Of a stretch of DNA of 60,228 bases, positions 25,680 through 33,313 are shown in pieces. Made by a program: the position numbers and the translations under genes. The notes beneath the pieces are model-generated. The model did no database searches and was not told the origin of the DNA. It worked only from the letters and a program-made list of their open reading frames with translations. The first letter of the stretch is position 1. Each line of letters starts with the position of its first letter. The stretch is from Chitinophagaceae bacterium. GTDB lineage: Bacteria > Bacteroidota > Bacteroidia > Chitinophagales > Chitinophagaceae. Location of the stretch: the NCBI GenBank assembly GCA_004173235.1, contig SEAC01000039.1:1-60228 (forward strand), read 5' to 3'.

Positions 25680-26633
25680 ATGAAAAAAATCGGAATACTT
25701 CACGGCAAGGAACGTTCCTTTCCGACCGCTATCATTGAACGGATCAACAGCAAAGGCATCGAAGGCATTGTAGCCGAATCGGTGCATATCGACAAAGCGA
25801 TGCAGGGCGAGCCATCGGGCTATGCAGTGATCATCGACCGCATTTCGCAGGACGTGCCTTTCTACCGCACGTGGCTCAAGAATGCCGCCCTGCGCGGCAC
25901 CGCAGTTATCAACAACCCATTCTGGTGGAGCGCGGATGAAAAGTATTTCAACAACTGCCTGATGACGCAGATCGGCGTGCCCGTTCCCAAAACGGCCATC
26001 CTACCTTCATACGAAAAACCCAACGACACTTCGGACGAATCGTTCTCCAACCTCGCCTACCCGCTCGACTGGGACGGCATTTTCAGCTACACGGGTTTTC
26101 CTGCTTACATGAAACCTTTCGAAGGCGGTGGCTGGAAGAACGTATACAAGCTGCGCAACGTTGAAGAATTTTTTCAGAAGCATGCAGAGACCGAGCAACT
26201 CGTGATGATGCTGCAGGAAGAGATCATATTTACGGAATACTACCGCTGCTATTGCATCGGTCGCAAGTATGTAAAGATCATGGGCTACGAGCCGCGCAAC
26301 CCGCACCACCTGCGCTACCAGCACGACTTCAGCCCGAGCCCCGAGCGACTGAAGCAGATGGAGGACATCGTGCTGCGCATCAACAACTACCTTGGTTATG
26401 ATTTCAACACCGTGGAGCTCGCCATCCGCGACGGCGTTCCGTATGCCATCGACTTCTGCAACCCCGCTCCCGATGCCGACCTCGCTTCGGTAGGCCAGGA
26501 AAATTTCGACTGGGTAGTGGAAAATGCAGCCAACTACGCCATCGAGCGCGCCCTCGCCCAAAAAGACGACCAGGACAACCTGACCTGGGGCGAATTCATC
26601 AAGCGCTCTGCGGCTGGGCAGAAGCTGGTTTAA
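25680..26633 (+). CDS. ATP-grasp domain protein (RimK-like ligase)
   Basis: A 317-residue ligase of the ATP-grasp superfamily, which joins a carboxylate to an amine through an acylphosphate. Seen: the Lys/Gly loop in YMKPFEGGGWKNVY (~135-150), the hinge MMLQEEIIF, a nucleotide-site Arg in EYYRCYCIG, and the Mg-binding acidic end NTVELAIRDGVPYAIDFCNPAPDAD. The substrate is unknown. A GCS2-type carboxylate-amine ligase follows after ~100 bp on the same strand, and an esterase is divergent. Genes of this kind are often paired in small-peptide or amide synthesis. Its stop is followed at once by an AGTTTTC heptamer array. Confidence 0.88.
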   Translation: MKKIGILHGKERSFPTAIIERINSKGIEGIVAESVHIDKAMQGEPSGYAVIIDRISQDVPFYRTWLKNAALRGTAVINNPFWWSADEKYFNNCLMTQIGVPVPKTAILPSYEKPNDTSDESFSNLAYPLDWDGIFSYTGFPAYMKPFEGGGWKNVYKLRNVEEFFQKHAETEQLVMMLQEEIIFTEYYRCYCIGRKYVKIMGYEPRNPHHLRYQHDFSPSPERLKQMEDIVLRINNYLGYDFNTVELAIRDGVPYAIDFCNPAPDADLASVGQENFDWVVENAANYAIERALAQKDDQDNLTWGEFIKRSAAGQKLV

Positions 26634-26634
26634 A

Positions 26635-26722
26635 AGTTTTCAGTTTTTAGTTTTCAGTTTGGCGAATATGAAATCATCGCAGTCACTCAAACTATAAACT
26701 GCAGACTGTAAACCGTAAACTA
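26635..26722 (+). repeat. Inverted pair of heptamer arrays (AGTTTTC type)
   Basis: The left arm (26635-26665) has AGTTTTC, AGTTTTT, AGTTTTC, AGTTTGG just after the ATP-grasp stop. The right arm (about 26690-26722) has AAACTAT, AAACTGC, AGACTGT, AAACCGT, AAACTAA. The arms can pair, giving a large hairpin between the two ligase genes. Confidence 0.7.
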
Positions 26723-26776
26723 ACTCCTCCCATGCTGCCCGAAACCGAAAGACTGACCATCAACAAACCCGCTTCA

Positions 26777-27889
26777 ATGGCGCATTTGAACTTTAAGACC
26801 TTCACGCTGGGCGTGGAAGAAGAATACATGGTGATTGATCCCGCAACGCGGGAGCTGAAGAGCCACGAGCAAAAGATCGTGCACGAAGGACAGAAGATCA
26901 TCAAGGACAAGGTGAAGGCCGAAATGCACCAGGCCGTGGTGGAAGTGGGCACCGACATCTGTGCCGACATCGACGAAGCCTGGAACGACATCGGCACGCT
27001 GCGCCGCACCATTTCCGACATCGCCGGTGGACTCGGTTTTGCCATGGGCGCTTCCGGCACGCACCCGTTCAGCCACTGGGAAAGCCAGCTGATTACCGAT
27101 CATGTACGCTACAACGAGATCGTGAACGAACTGCAGGAAGCGGCACGCAGCAACCTCATTTTCGGCCTGCACGTGCATGTAGGAATGGCCACGCGCGAGA
27201 TGGCGAATCACATCGCCAACAGCACCCGCTACTTCCTTCCGCACATCTACGCACTCAGCACGAACTCGCCTTTTTGGGAAGGCCGCAAAACCGGCTATAA
27301 GTCGTTCCGCACAAAGGTGTTCGACAAGTTCCCGCGCACGGGTATTCCGGAGGCCTTCGAGAACATCGAGGATTACGACAATTACGTCAAGATCCTGATG
27401 AAGACGAACTGCATCGACAATGCGAAAAAGATCTGGTGGGACCTACGCGTGCACCCCTTCTTCAACACTGTAGAATTCCGCATTTGCGACGTTCCGATGA
27501 CGGTGGATGAAACCATTTGCATCGCTGCGCTGTTCCAGGCCATCTGCGCCAAGATCTATAAGCTGCGTTCGCAGAACATGAACTTCATTCAATACTCCCG
27601 TGCCCTGATCAACGAAAACAAATGGCGCGCGAGCCGCTACGGCATCGACGGCTACCTGATTGATTTCGGAAAGCAGGAAGAGGTGAACACCCGCGTGCTC
27701 ATTTACGAGCTGCTCGATTTCGTGGATGATGTGGTGGATGAACTCGGCTCGCGGCACCGCCTTCAGTATGTGCATAAAATGCTGGAGCAAGGCACAGGCG
27801 CCGACCGGCAGCTGGCGGTTTTCGAAGAGCACAAGAATATGACCGAAGTTGTTGGATACGTGCAGTCGCAGTTTTTGCACGGACTCTGA
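26777..27889 (+). CDS. GCS2 family carboxylate-amine ligase (glutamate-cysteine ligase type 2-like)
   Basis: A ~370-residue member of the GCS2/YbdK family, a glutamine-synthetase-fold ligase that forms gamma-glutamyl-type amides using ATP. Motifs: FTLGVEEEYMV with the metal Glu residues, MGASGTHPF, the GLHVHVG histidines, NSPFWEGRKTGYKSFR and the WWDLRVHPFFNTVEFRICD signature. YbdK has weak Glu-Cys ligase activity, but family members make varied products. I prefer ATG 26777, nine residues before TLGVE as in relatives; ATG 26732 adds a non-homologous 15-residue leader. It probably works with the adjacent ATP-grasp protein. Confidence 0.9.
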   Translation: MAHLNFKTFTLGVEEEYMVIDPATRELKSHEQKIVHEGQKIIKDKVKAEMHQAVVEVGTDICADIDEAWNDIGTLRRTISDIAGGLGFAMGASGTHPFSHWESQLITDHVRYNEIVNELQEAARSNLIFGLHVHVGMATREMANHIANSTRYFLPHIYALSTNSPFWEGRKTGYKSFRTKVFDKFPRTGIPEAFENIEDYDNYVKILMKTNCIDNAKKIWWDLRVHPFFNTVEFRICDVPMTVDETICIAALFQAICAKIYKLRSQNMNFIQYSRALINENKWRASRYGIDGYLIDFGKQEEVNTRVLIYELLDFVDDVVDELGSRHRLQYVHKMLEQGTGADRQLAVFEEHKNMTEVVGYVQSQFLHGL

Positions 27890-27900
27890 TTGTACAAAGA

Positions 27901-27933
27901 AATGAGATGGCCGCCGGGAGGTGGCCATTTCGT
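27901..27933 (+). terminator. Hairpin after the GCS2 ligase gene
   Basis: ATGGCC (27907-27912) pairs with GGCCAT (27923-27928), extended imperfectly by AAATG / CATTT, followed by TTTCGTTT. Confidence 0.5.
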
Positions 27934-28045
27934 TTGTAGCCACGAGCAAGCCTTAGCCGCTCTAATACCATCCTAATGACCTAACGCCCTACGACATGCG
28001 CACTATTTCGTATATTTATTATCGTAATAGATTGCTTTCCTAAAC

Positions 28046-28306
28046 GTGCCCCGCATATTCACCATACGATTCAGTTACCAGAACAGCGAAGCAACCGCGC
28101 TGGTGAAGGAGCGTGTGCTGCCATTGGGCACTGAATACAGCCTTTCCATGATCGGCGGCGAGCTCGAGGAACTACTCGAAGACCGCAAGATCTTGCTCCT
28201 GCCCACGGGTACCATCGCTTTCAGCAAACAGGAAGGCCTGCCGGGCCGTCTTATGGAAACGGTGCTACAGGCCATCGCACACCACGTGGGCACCGCTGCC
28301 GCCTAG
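28046..28306 (+). CDS. Small protein of unknown function (86 residues)
   Basis: I do not recognise it. It starts with GTG 28046 and has no ATG. The sequence looks like a folded mixed alpha/beta protein with an acidic middle (GGELEELLEDRK), no signal peptide and no cysteines. It follows the GCS2 ligase by ~155 bp on the same strand. Its TAG stop overlaps the TAG of the convergent hydrolase gene by two bases (CTAG at 28303-28306). It is probably real because it fills an otherwise gene-free gap and has ordinary composition. Confidence 0.55.
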   Translation: MPRIFTIRFSYQNSEATALVKERVLPLGTEYSLSMIGGELEELLEDRKILLLPTGTIAFSKQEGLPGRLMETVLQAIAHHVGTAAA

Positions 28307-29334
28307 CTTCCGCCATCCACCTTTTTGATCCAGTCGATAACGCCTGCCATGAACACCTTCTGGTCGTCCCACATCGACATATGCGAACCGTTGGGACAGT
28401 ATAAATACGATCCCTTCTGCACGGCTTTGCTCTGCGCTTCCATCACCTTCGGATCCATCGTATCGTACTTCGCTCCCACCATCAGCGTGGGCACGCGGAT
28501 CTCTTTCAGCCGGTCTTTGATGTCCCAGTTGGCCAGGCGTCCGCTGGCCCCGAATTCAGACGGGCCCTGCATCAGCGTATAGATCTCTTTGTTGGCATGC
28601 TTGAATGAACGCAAGGCCGGCTCGGGAAACTCCGGGAGGCGGCAGATATGCTTCGCGTAGAAATTGGACATGAGCAATTCCTCGTAACGTGGGTTTGCAT
28701 AGTCCTTGCGCGCCTCAATGGCGCGGATCTCCGCCAGCACGTCGGCAGGCATTTGCGGTGCCAGCACTTCGTTCGCATACTTTACATAGTCCGGTATCGA
28801 CGCAACCATGTTGGCCACGATCAACCCTTTGAGATGCTGCTGGTATTTCAGCGCGTACTCCATGCCCAGCATGCCGCCCCAGGAGTTACCCAACACATAA
28901 AAATTCGTGCTGTCGGCACCAATCGCCTTCCGCACCTCCTCCACTTCTTCCACGAAGCGCTCCTTCGTCCACAGCGCACTGTCGGTAGGCTGGTCAGAGT
29001 AGTAGGATCCCAGCTGGTCGTACTCGTAGAATTCAAATCCTTCTTTCGGGAAAAAACTCTCAAAGCATTCCATGTACTCGTGCGTGAATGCGGGCCCGCC
29101 GTGGAGCAAGAGGATCTTGATGCGCGGGTTGTTCCCGAAGCGCTTCGTCCACACTTTGAAATTGCCCACCGGGGTCTCGATCGGAATCATACGGATGCCG
29201 GCATACTGCACGCCACTGTCGCCGTAATTGAAATACTCCCGCACGCCTGGTCCATCGGCCGTTTCGCCGGCGGTAATATTCGGTGTGCAGCCATACGCCA
29301 CCAGGGCAAGGGCCACAATGAGCAGTTTGCGCAT
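28303..29334 (-). CDS. Proline iminopeptidase-like alpha/beta-hydrolase lipoprotein
   Basis: About 343 residues. The lipoprotein signal MRKLLIVALALVAYGC puts the enzyme on a membrane surface. The hydrolase core has the oxyanion motif HGGPAFTHEYME (usually HGGPG), the nucleophile in YVLGNSWGGMLGMEYA, and the C-terminal His in CPNGSHMSMWDD. Relatives remove N-terminal proline or similar residues from short peptides. Longer upstream starts are rejected because they precede the lipobox leader. TAGATTTG, a consensus -7 element, lies ~23 nt before this ATG. It could process an extracellular product of the ligase block, but that is inference. Confidence 0.87.
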   Translation of the reverse strand: MRKLLIVALALVAYGCTPNITAGETADGPGVREYFNYGDSGVQYAGIRMIPIETPVGNFKVWTKRFGNNPRIKILLLHGGPAFTHEYMECFESFFPKEGFEFYEYDQLGSYYSDQPTDSALWTKERFVEEVEEVRKAIGADSTNFYVLGNSWGGMLGMEYALKYQQHLKGLIVANMVASIPDYVKYANEVLAPQMPADVLAEIRAIEARKDYANPRYEELLMSNFYAKHICRLPEFPEPALRSFKHANKEIYTLMQGPSEFGASGRLANWDIKDRLKEIRVPTLMVGAKYDTMDPKVMEAQSKAVQKGSYLYCPNGSHMSMWDDQKVFMAGVIDWIKKVDGGS

Positions 29335-29490
29335 ATGTTTGGTTTGAACGAAAGGTACAAATCTACTTGCAAGGATGGTTGATCCTCGCGTCTGCCGCAC
29401 ATTTGTATATTCGTAATGAACGACAGGGTGGTGGGGGAACGAACGTTGCGCGCACCGCTTCTGCTGGCTTATTGCCCATAACAACCGACG

Positions 29491-31137
29491 ATGAGAAAAT
29501 CATTCATTCTTTCAGGCCTCCTGGCACTTGCCTTTGCCGCACAGGCCCAAAAGACGAAGGCTGACCTCCTTCTTTTCAACGCCCGTATTTATACGGCCGA
29601 CAGCGCCTTCAGCACAGCAAGTGCGCTAGCGGTAACAGAAGGCAGGATCGTAGCAGTGGGCGCGAGTAACGATCTCCTGGCACGGTTCGATCCGAAAAAG
29701 AAAGTGAACGCGCAGGGCCGATCCGTTTATCCCGGGTTCATTGACGCGCATGCCCATTTCGTGAATTACGGGTTCAGCCTGCAGCGTGTAGACGTTACGG
29801 GCACGCGGAGCTGGAGCGGGGTGTTGCAGCGCGTCCAGACATTCGTAAAAAAACAGGGGCTTGCAAAAGGCGCGTGGATACTGGGCCGCGGCTGGGATCA
29901 AAACGACTGGACCAAAAAGGAATTCCCCGACCGCGCGCAGCTGGATGCGCTCTACCCGGACAATCCCGTGCTGCTCACGCGCGTAGACGGCCACGCTGCC
30001 ATCGCCAATGCGGCCGCGCTCAAGGCCGCGGGCATCGACGGGCCGCGCGAGCTCATGGGCGGCACCGTAGAAATACGGGACGGCCGGCCTACCGGCATTC
30101 TTATCGACAATGCAGTGGATCTCGTGGGCGATAAAATACCCGTGCCTTCGCGACGCCAGGCATTGAGCGCGCTGCTCGCTGCAGAACGAAACTGCTTCGC
30201 AGTGGGCCTTACCAGCATCGACGATTGCGGTCTCGATTACGAAGTGGTGCAGTTCATCGACAGCCTGCAAAAACGCAAAGAGCTAAAGATGCGTATTTAC
30301 GCAATGCTCAGCGATGCACCGCGCAACTTCGAATGGGCGCTGCGCTATGGTCCGTATGCAACCGATAGGCTCAGTGTGCGCGCATTCAAGGTGTATGCTG
30401 ATGGAGCACTTGGCTCACGCGGCGCTACGCTGCTGCAACCCTATAGCGATAAGCCCGGTTGGTCGGGCTTCCTGCTGAGCCGCCCGGAGCACTTCGACTC
30501 GGTGGCCCATGTGCTGTATCAAAACAACTGGCAGATGTGCACGCACGCCATTGGCGATTCGGGCAACCGAACGGTGCTGAAGATCTATGGCAAATACCTG
30601 CAGGGAAAGAACGACCGCCGCTGGCGTATTGAGCACGCCCAGGTGGTGGCACCCGAAGATTTCGCACTCTTCGGGAGGTATGGCATTGTGCCTTCGGTGC
30701 AACCGACGCATGCCACCTCAGATATGTATTGGGCGGCCGACCGGCTCGGAGCCGACCGTGTAAAAGGCGCGTATGCCTATCGGCAGCTATTGGAGCAGAA
30801 TGGCTGGATGCCCCTGGGCACGGACTTCCCCGTAGAGGACATTTCTCCTTTCAAAACGTTTTATGCTGCTGTAGCGCGTAAAGACAGCAAAGGATTTCCC
30901 GCCGGAGGTTACCACCCCGAAAACGCGCTTACACGCAGGCAGGCGCTTTGGGGTATGACGCTATGGGCGGCGAAAAGCAATTTCGAAGAAGGTGTGAAAG
31001 GTTCGCTGGAGCTGGGGAAATGGGCCGACTTCATCATTTTGGACCGCGATTTGATGACTGTGGAGGAAAAGCAGATCCTTTCCACGCGCGTTCTGGAGAC
31101 GTACGTTGCTGGTTCCGTCGTATTTCGGCGTCAATAG
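29491..31137 (+). CDS. Secreted amidohydrolase (YtcJ-like, amidohydrolase family 3)
   Basis: A 548-residue metal-dependent hydrolase. The signal peptide (1-19) ends AAQAQ. The first metal motif is GFIDAHAHF (~80), followed by GRGWDQNDW, the VDGHAAIANAAAL block, further ligands in CTHAIGDSGNRTVL and RIEHAQVV, and the final Asp in LGTDFPVEDISPF. Members cleave N-acyl or amide bonds of varied substrates. The signal peptide suggests periplasmic action. The glutamine-amidotransferase-like gene follows after 43 bp, but with its own promoter. Confidence 0.92.
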   Translation: MRKSFILSGLLALAFAAQAQKTKADLLLFNARIYTADSAFSTASALAVTEGRIVAVGASNDLLARFDPKKKVNAQGRSVYPGFIDAHAHFVNYGFSLQRVDVTGTRSWSGVLQRVQTFVKKQGLAKGAWILGRGWDQNDWTKKEFPDRAQLDALYPDNPVLLTRVDGHAAIANAAALKAAGIDGPRELMGGTVEIRDGRPTGILIDNAVDLVGDKIPVPSRRQALSALLAAERNCFAVGLTSIDDCGLDYEVVQFIDSLQKRKELKMRIYAMLSDAPRNFEWALRYGPYATDRLSVRAFKVYADGALGSRGATLLQPYSDKPGWSGFLLSRPEHFDSVAHVLYQNNWQMCTHAIGDSGNRTVLKIYGKYLQGKNDRRWRIEHAQVVAPEDFALFGRYGIVPSVQPTHATSDMYWAADRLGADRVKGAYAYRQLLEQNGWMPLGTDFPVEDISPFKTFYAAVARKDSKGFPAGGYHPENALTRRQALWGMTLWAAKSNFEEGVKGSLELGKWADFIILDRDLMTVEEKQILSTRVLETYVAGSVVFRRQ

Positions 31138-31150
31138 ATGAGTTTTATCC

Positions 31151-31158
31151 TATGTTTG
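31151..31158 (+). promoter_or_regulatory. Promoter -7 element and Shine-Dalgarno of the amidotransferase-like gene
   Basis: TATGTTTG (31151-31158) is a perfect TAnnTTTG. A GAGGAG ribosome-binding site lies at 31171-31176 before ATG 31181, unusual in this window where most genes lack one. Confidence 0.6.
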
Positions 31159-31180
31159 TCACCCGCATCTGAGGAGAATA

Positions 31181-32005
31181 ATGGTACGTATTGCAATTCT
31201 AGATTTATATGAAGGTCATGCCAACCAGGGCATGCGCTGCATCCGCGAGATCATCAACCAGTGGGGTGAGTTTCACGCCATCAACCTGAGTTGGGACGAA
31301 TTCGACGTGCGCCAGAAGAACGAACTACCCGACCTTTCCTATGACTTGTACATTTCGAGCGGCGGCCCCGGCTCCCCGCTGGAAAGCGAAGGCAGCGAGT
31401 GGGAAAACAACTATTTCGATTGGCTGAGCAAAGTGCTTGCACACAACGAAAGCCCGCTCACCGACGATAAGAAGCATGTGTTCTTCATTTGCCACTCCTT
31501 CCAGATGGCTTGCCGATATTTCGGAATCGGCAAGGTCACGCGCCGCAAATCGACGGCCTTTGGCGTTTTCCCGGTGCACGTGCTCAACGAAGGACAACGC
31601 GAGCCTGTATTCCAGGGGCTGCGCGATCCTTTTTACGTTGTAGACAGCCGCGACTGGCAGGTGATCGATCCCGACTTCGATCAGTTGAAAAGTATGGGTG
31701 CGCAGGTTTTGTGCATCGAGAAGTACCGCCCGCACGTGCCCTATTCGCAGGCCGTAATGGGACTGCGTTTCAACGAGTATATGCTCGGTACTCAATTTCA
31801 TCCCGAGGCCGATGCCGTGGGTATGCGCATGTACCTCCAACAACCCGACAAGAAACAGAACGTGGTAGAAAACTACGGGCTTGAAAAGTGGGAAAGCATG
31901 ATCGAAGGGCTCTCCACGCCCGACAAGATCATGTGGACGTACAGCCATATTCTTCCCAACTTCCTCACCATCGCGTCGCATAAGAAGATCCTGCAGCCAA
32001 TGTGA
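31181..32005 (+). CDS. Class I glutamine amidotransferase-like protein
   Basis: A 274-residue protein with the class I GATase fold. The likely nucleophile Cys104 sits in FFICHSFQMACRYF, and the His207/Glu209 pair in GTQFHPEADAVG. The oxyanion strand is YISSGGPGSPLES. The elbow reads ICHSFQ instead of the usual GICxGxQ, and there is a ~60-residue C-terminal extension. It may therefore be a peptidase or amidase relative and not an ammonia donor. It lies before an ATP-grasp-like gene and after an amidohydrolase, within the amide-ligase block. Expression is likely from its own promoter with a strong GAGGAG site. Confidence 0.87.
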   Translation: MVRIAILDLYEGHANQGMRCIREIINQWGEFHAINLSWDEFDVRQKNELPDLSYDLYISSGGPGSPLESEGSEWENNYFDWLSKVLAHNESPLTDDKKHVFFICHSFQMACRYFGIGKVTRRKSTAFGVFPVHVLNEGQREPVFQGLRDPFYVVDSRDWQVIDPDFDQLKSMGAQVLCIEKYRPHVPYSQAVMGLRFNEYMLGTQFHPEADAVGMRMYLQQPDKKQNVVENYGLEKWESMIEGLSTPDKIMWTYSHILPNFLTIASHKKILQPM

Positions 32006-32053
32006 GGCCGTTGCGTGTGAGGTTGCAGGCGCTGCTGTTTCTCTGCTGCAAGC

Positions 32054-32081
32054 CTTCACGATTCACGATTGACGTTTCCCG
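32054..32081 (-). repeat. Heptamer array between the amidotransferase-like and ATP-grasp-like genes
   Basis: CTTCACG, ATTCACG, ATTGACG, TTTCCCG in phase. It is the CGTGAAT family in antisense orientation relative to both neighbours, ~50 bp after the upstream stop. Confidence 0.6.
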
Positions 32082-32115
32082 TCTCCTCCTTATCTTGAAG
32101 CCAAACGAACAGCGA

Positions 32116-33312
32116 ATGATCCCGGCACTGCGACAGGCGTACAACGCGGCTTTCACCCAAGAGAAATACGAAGCGTTCATCCGCGAGCTTTCCGGCACGC
32201 ATCCGGGGCAGCTGGACTTCCGTGTGGCCGAAACGCCCATCTTCGTGCCAAGAGATTTCCGCAACAAGATCCTCGATGCCTGCGAAGCCATCGTAGACGC
32301 GCTGCTCGACCCGGCATACCACCTGGAAAGTGAACGCGCCATTCCGCAAGGCCTGCGTGTGCCTGGCGAGGATGGTCCCCCTCAGTTCATTGCGTTCGAC
32401 TTTGGTATCTGCACAGGCAAAGACGGCGAACTGGAGCCGCAACTGATCGAAATGCAGGGATTCCCGAGCCTGTTCGCGTATCAGGCGCTCTTTCCCGAAG
32501 TGCACACACGGCATTTTGGCAAGCCCGAAGGATTTTCCTCTTACCTCAATGGTTTGAATAAAGAGAGCTACCTCGAAATGTTGCGCAAACTGCTTCTTGC
32601 AGGCGAAGCACCCGAGCAGGTCATTCTGCTCGAGATCTTCCCGGAGGAGCAAAAAACACGCGTCGACTTTGCCGCCACGAAGGCCTATGTGGGCATCGAA
32701 ACGGTGTGCCTCACCAGGCTCATTCGCGATGGCCGCAAGTTGTACTACGAGAAGGATGGCCGCCGCATCGAGATCCGCCGCATTTACAACCGGCTCATTT
32801 TCGACGACCTGCATCAGCAGCCTGCAGAAGTGCGGGCACTTGGCGACCTCCTCACCGAAGACCTCGACGTAACCTGGGTGCCGCATCCCAACTGGTTCTA
32901 CCGCATCAGCAAATTTTCGTTGCCCTTTATACAGCATCCCTACGTGCCGCAAACGCAGTTCCTCAACCGCGTGGATACTCTGCCTGCGGATCTTGAAAAC
33001 TACGTGGTCAAACCGCTCTTCTCCTTTGCAGGCCAGGGCGTAATTATCGATGTGACGCGCGAAGCGGTGGACGCGATCCCCGATCCGGAAAACTGGATCC
33101 TGCAACGCAAGGTGCCCTACGCCGCTGTGATCGAAACGCCCGACGAACCCGCAAAAGCGGAGATCCGCATGTTCTATTTCTGGGAACCCGGAACGCCTCG
33201 CCCCATAGCCGCAAGCAATCTCGCACGCCTGAGCAAGGGCAAGATGGTAGGCGTGCGCTACAACAAAGACAAAGAATGGGTGGGCGGAAGTTTTTGCTAT
33301 TTCGAAGAATGA
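32116..33312 (+). CDS. ATP-grasp-like ligase (glutathionylspermidine-synthase-like), tentative
   Basis: A ~398-residue protein I cannot place with certainty. An ATP-grasp-type core is suggested by LENYVVKPLFSFAGQGVIIDVT (Lys and Gly-rich loop), ENWILQRKVPY and AEIRMFYFWEPG in the last third. An N-terminal acidic segment, ELEPQLIEMQGFPSLFAYQ, recalls the substrate region of glutathionylspermidine-synthase-like or permuted ATP-grasp enzymes. No signal peptide. The start is ATG 32116; in-frame sequence before it is repeat-derived. It converges with the TonB receptor gene with one base between stops. It is plausibly the second ligase of the block that begins at 24769. Confidence 0.7.
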   Translation: MIPALRQAYNAAFTQEKYEAFIRELSGTHPGQLDFRVAETPIFVPRDFRNKILDACEAIVDALLDPAYHLESERAIPQGLRVPGEDGPPQFIAFDFGICTGKDGELEPQLIEMQGFPSLFAYQALFPEVHTRHFGKPEGFSSYLNGLNKESYLEMLRKLLLAGEAPEQVILLEIFPEEQKTRVDFAATKAYVGIETVCLTRLIRDGRKLYYEKDGRRIEIRRIYNRLIFDDLHQQPAEVRALGDLLTEDLDVTWVPHPNWFYRISKFSLPFIQHPYVPQTQFLNRVDTLPADLENYVVKPLFSFAGQGVIIDVTREAVDAIPDPENWILQRKVPYAAVIETPDEPAKAEIRMFYFWEPGTPRPIAASNLARLSKGKMVGVRYNKDKEWVGGSFCYFEE

Positions 33313-33313
33313 G

